NCBI GenBank assembly: GCA_011042035.1
Contig: DQZA01000179.1
Location: forward strand, 1-17,902
Source of the DNA: Desulfobacteraceae bacterium
Lineage (GTDB): Bacteria > Desulfobacterota > DSM-4660 > Desulfatiglandales > Desulfatiglandaceae
Direction: 5' to 3'
Length of the DNA stretch: 17,902 nucleotides
Positions 6,911 through 14,479 of this stretch are shown in pieces; position 1 is the stretch's first letter, and each line of letters begins with the position of its first letter. Below the pieces are notes generated by a model. It was given only the letters and a program-made list of their open reading frames with translations, ran no database searches and was not told where the DNA came from. Made by a program: the position numbers and the translations under genes.

Positions 6911-7828
6911 GTGGTGAAAGTATTCATTACCGGCGGAACAGGATTCGTAGGCTCCACACTTAGCAAGGACTTTCTCAAGCAGGGTCATGATGTTACTGTG
7001 CTTACTCGCTCCTTGGCAAATGCCTCACGTATGCCAGAGTCAGTAACCTTGGTAGAGGGAGATCCGTGCAAAAAAGGGGCCTGGCAAGAAAAGCTTCCTC
7101 ACCATGACGTGATCATCAACCTTGCTGGCAGCTCTATCTTTACAAGGTGGACAAAAAAGGCAAAAGAGCGACTGAGAGAAAGCAGGCTTCGTACCACCAA
7201 GAACATTGTGGAGGCGTTGACCCAAAGGCAAGGTGAAGATACCTTATTGCTGAGCACGTCAGCGGTGGGATATTATGGCTTTCGGGGGGGTGAAGAACTT
7301 GATGAGAATAATCCCCCGGGTAATGATTTTTTGGCCACTTTGGCAAGAGACTGGGAAAAGGAAGCCTTTCGTGCGCAGGAACTTGGGGTACGCGTTGTGA
7401 CCTGCAGGTTTGGTATAGTACTGGGGAAGGGGGGTGGCGCCCTCGGGAGGATGGCGAAACCGTTTCGCATGGGCCTGGGGGCACGGCTTGGTAGCGGGAG
7501 ACAGTGGTTTTCATGGATCCATGAACAGGACTTGGCATCAATTTATTCCTTCCTAATGGCACAAGGCAACATCTCGGGGGCCATAAACTTCACTTCGCCC
7601 CAACCTGTAACCAATGCGCGACTTACAAAGGCCTTGGCCGAGGTACTGAAAAGGCCACTACTGATGCCACCGGTACCTAGTTTCATTTTAAGACTTGTTG
7701 TGGGCGAGTTTGGCTCTGTGTTATTGAAAGGGCAAAGGGTCCTCCCACGGAGGCTCATGACGCTTGGCTTCAGGTACCAATTCCCCACCATAAAAGAGGC
7801 CTTATGGGATTTGTTGAGTAAGGCATAA
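6911..7828 (+). CDS. TIGR01777 family NAD(P)-binding epimerase-like protein (YfcH type)
   Basis: An extended short-chain dehydrogenase/epimerase of the YfcH group; the substrate is unknown. The 305-residue protein starts with the NAD(P) motif VFITGGTGFVGSTL. It has the family hallmark LLSTSAVGYYGFRG (the usual YxxxK is not conserved in this group), TCRFGIVLGKGGGAL and WFSWIHEQDLASI. It ends with a DUF1731 C-terminal domain (PPVPSFILRLVVGE ... LMTLGFRYQFPTIKEAL). Two adjacent GTG codons (6911 and 6914) follow GAAGG. The second gives better spacing (8 bases) and the typical 'MKVFITGG' start, so the true start may be 6914. It stands alone before Hsp20, with about 140 bases between. Confidence 0.92.
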   Translation: MVKVFITGGTGFVGSTLSKDFLKQGHDVTVLTRSLANASRMPESVTLVEGDPCKKGAWQEKLPHHDVIINLAGSSIFTRWTKKAKERLRESRLRTTKNIVEALTQRQGEDTLLLSTSAVGYYGFRGGEELDENNPPGNDFLATLARDWEKEAFRAQELGVRVVTCRFGIVLGKGGGALGRMAKPFRMGLGARLGSGRQWFSWIHEQDLASIYSFLMAQGNISGAINFTSPQPVTNARLTKALAEVLKRPLLMPPVPSFILRLVVGEFGSVLLKGQRVLPRRLMTLGFRYQFPTIKEALWDLLSKA

Positions 7829-7887
7829 GGCCTTGGTTATAAGAGTTCCTGTAGCGATCTTACCTTTGCCACTCCCTTCATAATCCT

Positions 7888-7915
7888 TGCGTTGAACAAT
7901 GAGTGTCATTAAAAT
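7888..7915 (+). promoter_or_regulatory. Weak candidate promoter for the hsp20-lon cluster
   Basis: TAAAAT at 7910-7915 matches the -10 consensus at 5 of 6. It is preceded, with a 16-base spacer, by TTGCGT at 7888-7893, a poor -35 (3 of 6). TTGAAC at 7892-7897 is another possible -35 but is too close. No clear CIRCE or sigma-32 element is visible. It is offered only as the best candidate in the 140-base gap before hsp20. Confidence 0.25.
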
Positions 7916-7969
7916 ACCTTCTCCGGCTAAATTTTTTACCCTTTTGTTTGTATTTAGGGAGGCATTAAA

Positions 7970-8416
7970 ATGTCTGAATTGATTTTATGGACCAGCAGGG
8001 AGATGAACAGACTTCGTCGTGATGTGGACAGGCTGCTTGAGCGCCTTTGGGTGTGCTTTGCGGGAGGGGCAGAACTTCCAGGGGAGATGAAAGGTCCGTA
8101 CCTTGAGGTCATAGATCAGGGGGAGAGACTGGTCGTGATAGCGGAAATGCCTGGGGCTTGTGCAGAAGATGTTCAAATCTTTATCAAAGGGGACATGCTT
8201 TATATCGACTGCGAAAAGAGGTCTGTGACCGAAGAGGCTGGACCATTTCACAACAGGGTGAAAAGGTCATTCAGAGCAGTGTCTAAAAGGGTAAGACTGC
8301 CTTCCAAGATTGATGCCGAAAATGTCACAGCCGATTACGCTGATGGCGTGTTTAGGATAGTATTGCCAAAGTTGAGAGTGGCCAAGAAAAAAGCGGTAAG
8401 AATAGAGGTTAAATAG
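7970..8416 (+). CDS. Hsp20/alpha-crystallin small heat-shock protein
   Basis: An ATP-independent holdase that keeps unfolding proteins soluble (family knowledge). The 148-residue protein has a short N-terminal helix (REMNRLRRDVDRLLERLW). An alpha-crystallin domain follows, from about residue 42 to 140: PYLEVIDQGERLVVIAEMPG, DMLYIDCEKR, VKRSFRAVSKRVRLP and the A-x-x-x-n-G-V-L-like strand ADYADGVFRIVLPK. The C-terminal VRIEVK supplies an I-x-V motif like that used for oligomer assembly. GGGAGG seven bases before ATG 7970 fixes the start. The Lon-like protease begins 17 bases after its stop, so both are probably expressed together as a quality-control pair. Confidence 0.93.
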   Translation: MSELILWTSREMNRLRRDVDRLLERLWVCFAGGAELPGEMKGPYLEVIDQGERLVVIAEMPGACAEDVQIFIKGDMLYIDCEKRSVTEEAGPFHNRVKRSFRAVSKRVRLPSKIDAENVTADYADGVFRIVLPKLRVAKKKAVRIEVK

Positions 8417-8433
8417 ATACTCAGGAGGTTGAT

Positions 8434-10926
8434 ATGCCCAGGAGAAACAAATACCCAGAGGTCCCCATTGAAAAGCTAAGATGGAGACTGGATCCCAAGA
8501 CATTGCCTTTTGAAACCACCGACGATGTGGAGCCACTTGAAGAAATCATAGGGCAAAAGCGCGGAGTGGAAGCCCTTGAGTTTGCCATCCGTATGGACAA
8601 GCCAGGCTACAATGTTTTTGTAACCGGTGTGGCGGGGACGGGACGTCTGGCCACCGTCAGGACGCTATTGAAAAAGCTTACCAAGAAGGAGGGGGTTCCT
8701 GACGATCTGTGCTATGTGAACAACTTCCAGAATCCAGAGGCACCCATTTTGCTTCGCCTCAAGGGAGGAACGGGAATTCACTTCAAGAAGGACGTCCAAG
8801 ATTTTGTGGATACCCTGAAGAAAGAGATTCCACAGCTGTTCGAAAGCCAGGAGTACATCAATATCAAGAAAGAAATAATGGAAGCTTACGAGGAAAAGGG
8901 CAAGAGCTTTTTTAAGGAGCTTGACAAAAAGGTTAAACAGGAGGGGTTTGCTCTCGTCGATGTGCAGATGGGGCAAGTTAAGAGGCCTGAGGTGGTTCCT
9001 TTGGTGGACGGCCAGCCAATGACCATTGATCAAATTGAGACCCTTGTTGAAAAGGGGAGATTTCCCAAGGAAGAATTCGAGGCCATGAAGGAAAAGCAGG
9101 CCAAGCTGAGAGAGCAGATTGATCAGATTTTCCTTGAGCTTAGAGATCTCCAAAAAGAGGTGCAGGAAAAGATCGAAAAGATGGACAGGGTCATGTTCAT
9201 AAAAAATGCCTCTGAGATCATGGCCCCGTTACTAAAAAAATACAAATCAGAAAAAGTCAGATTCTATCTTGAGGCAATGCTTGAGGACATGGCCGATAAT
9301 CTCCATATCTTTCGCACCCAAGCTCAGCCCGCTGGTATGCAGCCCATGATGCCAATGATGCCACAGCTAGATCCCTTTCAGCCCTACCAGGTGAATCTGA
9401 TTGTAGACAACAGCGAGCAAAAGGGGCCACCTATTGTCATCGAGTCTTATCCGACGTACAGAAACCTTTTTGGCAGTATTGAGAGAGTAGTGGATCGCAC
9501 GGGCGTATGGCGTACTGACTTTAGCAAGATAAAGGCAGGCTCACTGATTAAGGCAAATGGCGGGTATCTGGTAATCAATCTGCTTGATGCCGTTACCGAA
9601 CCGGGGGTATGGCAGGGCCTGAAGCGGGCACTCAAGAGCCGGAAGCTTGAGATCCAAACATATGATCCCTTTTATCTTTTCACTACAACTGGGCTCAAGC
9701 CAGAGCCCATTGAGTTGGACGTCAAGGTAGTGGTCATATCGGATTACTACCTTTATTACATGCTCAATTACTATGATGAAGAGGTCAAGAAGATTTTCAA
9801 GGTGAGGGCCGATTTTGACACGGCCATGGACAAGACAGATGAGTCGATTCGCCAGTTCGCCGCCTTTGTGAAGAGAAAAACCGACGAGGATAAGCTTCGG
9901 GCCTTTGATAACACTGGCATCGCTGCATTGCTGGAACACGCCGTGCGGATGACGGGCAGACAAGAGAAGATATCAACCAGCTTCCCTGATATTACAGATC
10001 TCATTCGCGAGGCAGATTTTTATGCTGCGCAGGACAAATCGCCTGTGGTCAAAGAAGCTCATGTAGACAAGGCCATAGACGCGCGAATATTTCGCTCCAA
10101 CATGGTGGAAGAACACATTCAGGAGATGATTGACCGCGGCACTCTCTTGATAAATGTGGATGGTGCAGTGGTGGGACAAGTCAACGGCCTGGCAGTTTAC
10201 CAACTTGGAGATTACATGTTCGGAAAGCCCACGCGCATCACCGCATCAACCTCAATGGGCAGAGCAGGAATAATCAATATCGAACGGGAAGCAGATCTGT
10301 CAGGTGCCACACACAACAAGGGTGTCCTCATCATGGCAGGGTATCTTAGAAAAAAATACGCCCAGGACAAGCCCCTGACCATGAGCGCAAGCATCGCCTT
10401 TGAACAGTCCTATAGCGGGGTCGATGGTGATAGTGCCTCGTCCACTGAGGTCTATGCCTTGCTTTCCAGTCTCTCGGGTGTACCAATAAAGCAGTCCATT
10501 GCTGTCACGGGCTCGGTTAATCAGAAGGGAGAGATACAGGCCATCGGGGGAGTCAACGAAAAGATCGAGGGGTTTTACGAGTGCTGCAAAAAACTGGGTT
10601 TTACGGGTAATCAAGGGGTGATTATTCCCGAGGCCAATGTCAAGGACTTAATGCTACGCAAAGACGTAGTGGAGGCAGTAAAAAAAGGCAAGTTCCACAT
10701 ATATCCCGTTACGACCATAGACCAAGGGATCGAGATCCTCACGGACAAAAAGGCAGGGGAAAGAAAAGAAGACGGGAGCTATCCTAAAGGGACTATCAAT
10801 TTTTTGGTGGACCAGAAGCTAAGGGAGCTCGCCGAGGGCCTCAGGCGCTTTGGGGAAGAAGAGAAAAAGGAAGAAAAGAAGGGGAAGGGTCGCAAAAAGG
10901 CGGCGCCGAACAAAAAGAAGGAATAA
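8434..10926 (+). CDS. Lon-family (AAA_32 / LonB-like) ATP-dependent protease
   Basis: Probable ATP-dependent serine protease of the S16 family that degrades damaged or regulatory proteins. The 830 residues start with an AAA_32-type ATPase region. A P-loop-like GVAGTGRL lies at residues 65-72, with Arg where Walker A normally has Lys. A long charged, probably coiled-coil insertion follows (about 120-270), then ANGGYLVINLLDA and LKRALKSRKLEI. The protease domain carries the Ser-Lys dyad: Ser667 in DGDSASS and Lys710 in GGVNEKIEGF. The 43-residue spacing equals that of E. coli Lon (S679/K722). A Met/Pro-rich loop (GMQPMMPMMPQL) sits near residue 301. The tail is Lys/Glu-rich and probably disordered. 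AGGAGG five bases before ATG sets the start. The Lon N-terminal substrate domain is absent, as usual for this subfamily. Confidence 0.93.
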   Translation: MPRRNKYPEVPIEKLRWRLDPKTLPFETTDDVEPLEEIIGQKRGVEALEFAIRMDKPGYNVFVTGVAGTGRLATVRTLLKKLTKKEGVPDDLCYVNNFQNPEAPILLRLKGGTGIHFKKDVQDFVDTLKKEIPQLFESQEYINIKKEIMEAYEEKGKSFFKELDKKVKQEGFALVDVQMGQVKRPEVVPLVDGQPMTIDQIETLVEKGRFPKEEFEAMKEKQAKLREQIDQIFLELRDLQKEVQEKIEKMDRVMFIKNASEIMAPLLKKYKSEKVRFYLEAMLEDMADNLHIFRTQAQPAGMQPMMPMMPQLDPFQPYQVNLIVDNSEQKGPPIVIESYPTYRNLFGSIERVVDRTGVWRTDFSKIKAGSLIKANGGYLVINLLDAVTEPGVWQGLKRALKSRKLEIQTYDPFYLFTTTGLKPEPIELDVKVVVISDYYLYYMLNYYDEEVKKIFKVRADFDTAMDKTDESIRQFAAFVKRKTDEDKLRAFDNTGIAALLEHAVRMTGRQEKISTSFPDITDLIREADFYAAQDKSPVVKEAHVDKAIDARIFRSNMVEEHIQEMIDRGTLLINVDGAVVGQVNGLAVYQLGDYMFGKPTRITASTSMGRAGIINIEREADLSGATHNKGVLIMAGYLRKKYAQDKPLTMSASIAFEQSYSGVDGDSASSTEVYALLSSLSGVPIKQSIAVTGSVNQKGEIQAIGGVNEKIEGFYECCKKLGFTGNQGVIIPEANVKDLMLRKDVVEAVKKGKFHIYPVTTIDQGIEILTDKKAGERKEDGSYPKGTINFLVDQKLRELAEGLRRFGEEEKKEEKKGKGRKKAAPNKKKE

Positions 10927-11457
10927 GTGCTTCACATCATGGCCCTCCCTGGTATTGAGGAAAGGATTGCCTGGGCAGAAAATCAATTCAGTTCCTGCAA
11001 GGAGTTATGTTTCGCGGACTCCAAGTTGAGCGAACTTTTGCGATTGTTCAGGGGCGCCAGGACCTTGTCTCAAAGCCAGATGGAAAGATGTGGCATAGTG
11101 GAGATTTGCCGCAGATGCGAGATGGAGGGCGGTGGATCATGTTGCGGGGCAGGTATTGAGGACCGTTATGATGAATGGTTGCTGCTGGTAAACCTTCTCC
11201 TGGGGGTCAAGCTTCCCAGGCAACGTTGGAAGGATGATAGCTGTTTTTTCCTTGGCCCTGAAGGCTGTAAACTGGTTGCACGCCATGCCATCTGCATAAA
11301 CTATCTGTGTAAGGAAGTTATTGATCAGGTAGACGCAGAGCAAATTGCTCGTTTGAGAGAAAAAGAAGGAGAGGAGTTAGAGCTCCTTTTTTTTATATGT
11401 GAAAGAGTCAAAAAAATAGTCAAGGAATGTGGGACAAGGAAACAGAAAGGACGCTGA
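10927..11457 (+). CDS. Cysteine-cluster protein of unknown function
   Basis: I do not recognise a characterised family, though the layout resembles YkgJ-type zinc/iron-sulfur cluster proteins. Twelve cysteines fall in the first 130 of 176 residues: Cys24 and Cys28; Cys55, Cys61, Cys64; the pair Cys72-Cys73 in GGGSCCGAGI; Cys106 and Cys114 (SCFFLGPEGC); Cys123 and Cys128 (ICINYLC). These suggest metal binding. A hydrophobic stretch YDEWLLLVNLLLGVKLP lies between the clusters. GTG 10927 directly follows the protease stop; ATG 10939 is an alternative, and neither has ideal ribosome-site spacing. The gene overlaps the methyltransferase start by 31 bases and contains a terminator-like hairpin near its end. 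Its position makes it part of the hsp20-lon transcript. Confidence 0.7.
   Translation: MLHIMALPGIEERIAWAENQFSSCKELCFADSKLSELLRLFRGARTLSQSQMERCGIVEICRRCEMEGGGSCCGAGIEDRYDEWLLLVNLLLGVKLPRQRWKDDSCFFLGPEGCKLVARHAICINYLCKEVIDQVDAEQIARLREKEGEELELLFFICERVKKIVKECGTRKQKGR
11372..11394 (+). terminator. Intrinsic-terminator-like hairpin with T8 inside the coding region
   Basis: AGGAGT (11372-11377) pairs with GCTCCT (11382-11387) around a TAGA loop, counting one G-U pair. The 3' arm runs straight into eight T residues (11387-11394). It lies within the cysteine-cluster gene, about 30 bases before the methyltransferase ATG. As RNA it has the form of a rho-independent terminator with a short stem. It could reduce read-through into the methyltransferase gene, but it may be a by-product of Glu-Leu-Phe codons. 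Confidence 0.4.
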
Positions 11458-12044
11458 GCTATGTTGCGAAGTTCTACGACTCTCGCAAGGTAGGAGACGT
11501 GGGACCGCTAGGGTTTCGAAGATCTTCTGACTTGGAGATCCTCCTCATGTGCATGAAAAGACTTGTGAAAGAGGGATTGCTGGGTCCTGAATCTACCTTC
11601 CTGGATATGGGCTGTGGGGATGGAAGGGTAAATGTGCTTATGAGTTACCTGGCAAAAGCCTCTGTCGGTGTAGAAATGGATGAGTGGACCCTTGACGAAT
11701 TTGAGCCTCTCAAGAAACAGCTTGAACAGGCTCTAGAGGCTGCCAGGATGAAGCTGCCCCCCCACAATATCTACCTTTTCCATGGTGATGCATGCGATGA
11801 AGTGCTTCATAAGCGAATCGCGAGAGATATTGGCCTTAGTTTCAGAGACTTTGATGTTTTCTATACGTATCTGGTGATGCACGAGGAGTTTTCCCGCCTC
11901 ATAGCAAAAAAGGCAAAGCCAGGTGCTATTTTCATGGTCTATGGGGTGGATAAGGTACTACCAAGCTACAACGGGTTGAGATTAATGAAAGAGCTGAGCC
12001 CCATGGAAGGAATTTTGGCGTTATACAGAAAGGATAAAGGCTAA
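11427..12044 (+). CDS. Class I SAM-dependent methyltransferase-like protein
   Basis: Seven-beta-strand methyltransferase fold; the substrate is unknown. Motif I FLDMGCGDGRVNVL is at about residues 58-71, followed by the acidic strand end SVGVEMDE (Glu83/Asp85) that would bind the SAM ribose. A later HGDACDE (motif III region) and FDVFYTYLVMHEEF (motif IV region) complete the core. At 205 residues it is a minimal fold without an added substrate domain. The ATG overlaps the previous gene by 31 bases and has only a badly spaced AAGGA touching the start, so coupling to the upstream gene is likely. The sequence resembles DOT1/histone-methyltransferase-like small bacterial proteins in general layout; that is weak. 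It ends 10 bases before the convergent radical SAM gene. Confidence 0.8.
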   Translation: MWDKETERTLSYVAKFYDSRKVGDVGPLGFRRSSDLEILLMCMKRLVKEGLLGPESTFLDMGCGDGRVNVLMSYLAKASVGVEMDEWTLDEFEPLKKQLEQALEAARMKLPPHNIYLFHGDACDEVLHKRIARDIGLSFRDFDVFYTYLVMHEEFSRLIAKKAKPGAIFMVYGVDKVLPSYNGLRLMKELSPMEGILALYRKDKG

Positions 12045-12054
12045 AACAAAAAAG

Positions 12055-13854
12055 CTAGGAATTGGAAATCGTCTTCGTTCTGGCAGGTACGGCCAGGCTG
12101 AGGTACCTTCCCCCTTCCTGAAACATTAAGCGTTTTTCCACCATCATGCGGAGAAAGGATTCAATCTTGTCGGCAGCAATTGAAGGGAAGTGTTGTGTGA
12201 CCTCTTGAATGCTTCGTTGTGTCTCGCAGAAAAGATAAATTTTTCTTGAAGCGCCGGTCAATTTGTGGGTCATGGGATGATCCCCGAGACGGCGCTCGCG
12301 TATGATCATAAAATCACCGCCATCCATGTATGAAAGAATTGGCCCTGATCTTGGCACCTGGTGTAGGACAGCATACTCCTTGGCCCACTTGCTCACCTTC
12401 GCCTTAACAGGTTTCCATAATTTCTTTTGATGCATCACCCCACCATGATAGCCCTGTATCATCGTAAGCAGTGACTGGTAGGTACGCTGGGGGAAAATGG
12501 AGCGATAAAAGGGGTGGTTGAAACTCCTCTTGATGCCATAGTAGCGCTGATTGGACCGGACCGGGCTTCCGTAGCCAAGCCAGAAGGGAATGGCCTTGAG
12601 GGGGTGAAAAGGCCTAACAAAGTCAAGCACCCTGAGGGTTTCATCTACATCCTTCTCGTCACTTCCGGGAAATTCCATGATAAGATTTCCTGTGAGGGCA
12701 GGGAAGCCGGGCCTCTCGCAGTTTTTCATTATCTCTATATTGTCCATAGCAGTCGTGCCCTTATTAATTTTCTTAAGCAGTGTTGTGCTAAGGGCCTCGA
12801 TGCCCACCTGAATCTCCCTCATACCTGCTTGCCCCATTGCCTCAAGGGTGGTGGAGGGGGTGGTTGCGCGTATTTCGGCAAAGAGTTCAAAATCCCTGTT
12901 GAACTCAGTTATTCGTCTGAAAAATCCATCTAGATTTTTTTGAGGAAGCAGGTTGTCCATGAATGAGAAACCCAACACCTCGTATCTTTCAGAAAGCGAA
13001 ATCATCTCGGATATCATCTTGTCACTAGATTTACTTCTATACCCTTTCCACTGTAAGTTTAGGTTGCAGAAGGCACATCGGTTCCACCAGCACCCCCTGG
13101 ACATCTCGACGGGAATCCTGGCGTGAAACTTCTTGGACGGGCCAAGGCCTTTCAGAGTCTGGAAGTAATCATCATAGTTAGGGGTGGGGAGCTCATCCAT
13201 TCTAACGATTTGTTCCGGATCACGGAAACGCGAATCTCCGGATTCTTGTATATTGGGGAGATCGGAGTTTTCAATCTGCTGGATTAGTTTTAAAAGGGGA
13301 AGCTCCCCTTCCCCCTCAATTGCGTAAGTAATATCTGGGAAGGTATTGAGGAGTGCTTTTCCAAGATCCCCGGCACATGAGGATCCTCCAACCACCACAG
13401 GGACTTCGGGAGCCATTTCTCTTATACTTCTTATGAAATAAAGGGTGCTGGTGAGCTGGGAAAAACAGGCGGAAAAACCTATGAGCCTGTATTGGAACCA
13501 ATCATGACGCTCCAAGATCTCGAGGGATATTGCTTGAAGTCTTTCACAAATTTTCTTGAACCCCCAGCCCTTGCAGTACCTTGTTCGCGAAGCTCTTTTT
13601 GTCCAGGCCTTTTCAATTAACTCAGACCTGTCCGGGTAAAGCAGCGCTCCGTAAAGAGGCTCTGCAAGCCATGTACTCTGGGAAATTTCTTCATACAAGG
13701 GATAACCAAGTGCAGCTGCCACAAGAAGGTAAAGGTGGAGGGCATCCACCTTTACCTCGGGCAGCCGCTCAGAAAGGAAGGCCTTTAGGGAGCCGAGTTG
13801 AATTGACGGGCGATTGAAAAGGGGCCATGGCGTTGAGACAAGGGCTATCCTCAT
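12055..13854 (-). CDS. B12-binding-domain radical SAM protein related to RiPP maturation radical SAM protein 1
   Basis: Class B radical SAM enzymes use cobalamin plus a [4Fe-4S] cluster, often for methylation at unactivated carbons (family knowledge); the substrate here is unknown. The 599 residues start with a Rossmann-like B12 domain (RLIGFSACFSQLTSTLYF, then VVVGGSSCAGDLGKALL and the GEGELPLL loop at about 181-188). The radical SAM core follows, with MSRGCWWNRCAFCNLN and cluster ligands Cys255, Cys260 and Cys263. The C-terminal segment (about 520-590: RKIYLFCETQRSIQEV ... RLMFQEGGRYLSLAVP) resembles the winged-helix-like tail of the RiPP-maturation rSAM 1 family. The ligand spacing CX4CX2C differs from both the classical CX3CX2C and that family's longer loop. 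ATG 13854 overlaps the iorB stop as ATGA. No precursor peptide is visible nearby. Confidence 0.85.
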   Translation of the reverse strand: MRIALVSTPWPLFNRPSIQLGSLKAFLSERLPEVKVDALHLYLLVAAALGYPLYEEISQSTWLAEPLYGALLYPDRSELIEKAWTKRASRTRYCKGWGFKKICERLQAISLEILERHDWFQYRLIGFSACFSQLTSTLYFIRSIREMAPEVPVVVGGSSCAGDLGKALLNTFPDITYAIEGEGELPLLKLIQQIENSDLPNIQESGDSRFRDPEQIVRMDELPTPNYDDYFQTLKGLGPSKKFHARIPVEMSRGCWWNRCAFCNLNLQWKGYRSKSSDKMISEMISLSERYEVLGFSFMDNLLPQKNLDGFFRRITEFNRDFELFAEIRATTPSTTLEAMGQAGMREIQVGIEALSTTLLKKINKGTTAMDNIEIMKNCERPGFPALTGNLIMEFPGSDEKDVDETLRVLDFVRPFHPLKAIPFWLGYGSPVRSNQRYYGIKRSFNHPFYRSIFPQRTYQSLLTMIQGYHGGVMHQKKLWKPVKAKVSKWAKEYAVLHQVPRSGPILSYMDGGDFMIIRERRLGDHPMTHKLTGASRKIYLFCETQRSIQEVTQHFPSIAADKIESFLRMMVEKRLMFQEGGRYLSLAVPARTKTISNS

Positions 13855-14444
13855 TGGGCCTTGGCTGACTCATAACCCAGGTCAAAGGCCTTTAGATTGG
13901 ATTCCAGAAAGGCCTTCTTGGTTGATTGTTGAATGGTCTTTTTCATTGCATCCGCATCTATGGGTATGGCGCCGGAGCCAATGAGCGCCCCAAGCATAAC
14001 CATATTGAGAGAAAGAGGATTGCCCACTTGTGCAGCCATTGCATCTCCATCCAGTGCTATCACCCTCTTGATTTTAGTCTGGAGCAGGTCCAGCGTCTCA
14101 TCCACAGGGGGATAAGTACCTTGGCCCACTGATACCGTGAATGGAGGCAAAGGATGTGTATTGGTTATGACAAGGGTTTCTTGATTACACTTTTTCAGTG
14201 CCCGTAAGGTTTCGACCGGTTCAAACCCTACCAGCACATCAGCTTCCCCATCGGAGACAATGGGGCTGCTTACGTTACCCAGAAGTACTGCTGACTCCAC
14301 TATGCCTCCCCTCTGGGCCATACCGTGAATCTCGCTTACCACTGCGGGTATTCCCTCGGAAAGGGCGGCCTCCCCAAGAAGCCTTGAGGCCAGCAAGTTA
14401 CCCTGTCCTCCTACGCCTACGAAAACAACTCTCTTGGTGTCCAT
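13851..14444 (-). CDS. iorB: Indolepyruvate:ferredoxin oxidoreductase beta subunit
   Basis: Gamma-domain subunit of the aryl-pyruvate:ferredoxin oxidoreductase, pairing with IorA in the cytoplasm to make aryl-acetyl-CoA and CO2 (family knowledge). The 197 residues comprise the pyruvate/ketoisovalerate oxidoreductase gamma domain. Visible are VVFVGVGGQGNLLASRLLGE at the N-terminus, SEIHGMAQRGGIVESAVLLG, the DVLVGFEPVETLRAL helix, and NMVMLGALIGSG near the end. Its length is typical. GTGGAGGTATAA precedes ATG 14444. It starts 35 bases after the iorA stop and its own TGA overlaps the ATG of the radical SAM gene, so these three genes are co-translated on one message. Confidence 0.93.
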   Translation of the reverse strand: MDTKRVVFVGVGGQGNLLASRLLGEAALSEGIPAVVSEIHGMAQRGGIVESAVLLGNVSSPIVSDGEADVLVGFEPVETLRALKKCNQETLVITNTHPLPPFTVSVGQGTYPPVDETLDLLQTKIKRVIALDGDAMAAQVGNPLSLNMVMLGALIGSGAIPIDADAMKKTIQQSTKKAFLESNLKAFDLGYESAKAQ

Positions 14445-14479
14445 TTATACCTCCACATCTTATCTGGCATCCCGCCTAA

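Noticed and set aside
7818..7836. Terminator after the TIGR01777 gene (AGGC-ATAAG-GCCT).
   Set aside because: The stem is only four base pairs and no T run follows.
12045..12054. Bidirectional terminator between the methyltransferase and radical SAM genes.
   Set aside because: The gap is 10 bases and shows no stem-loop; any terminator would have to lie within the coding regions.
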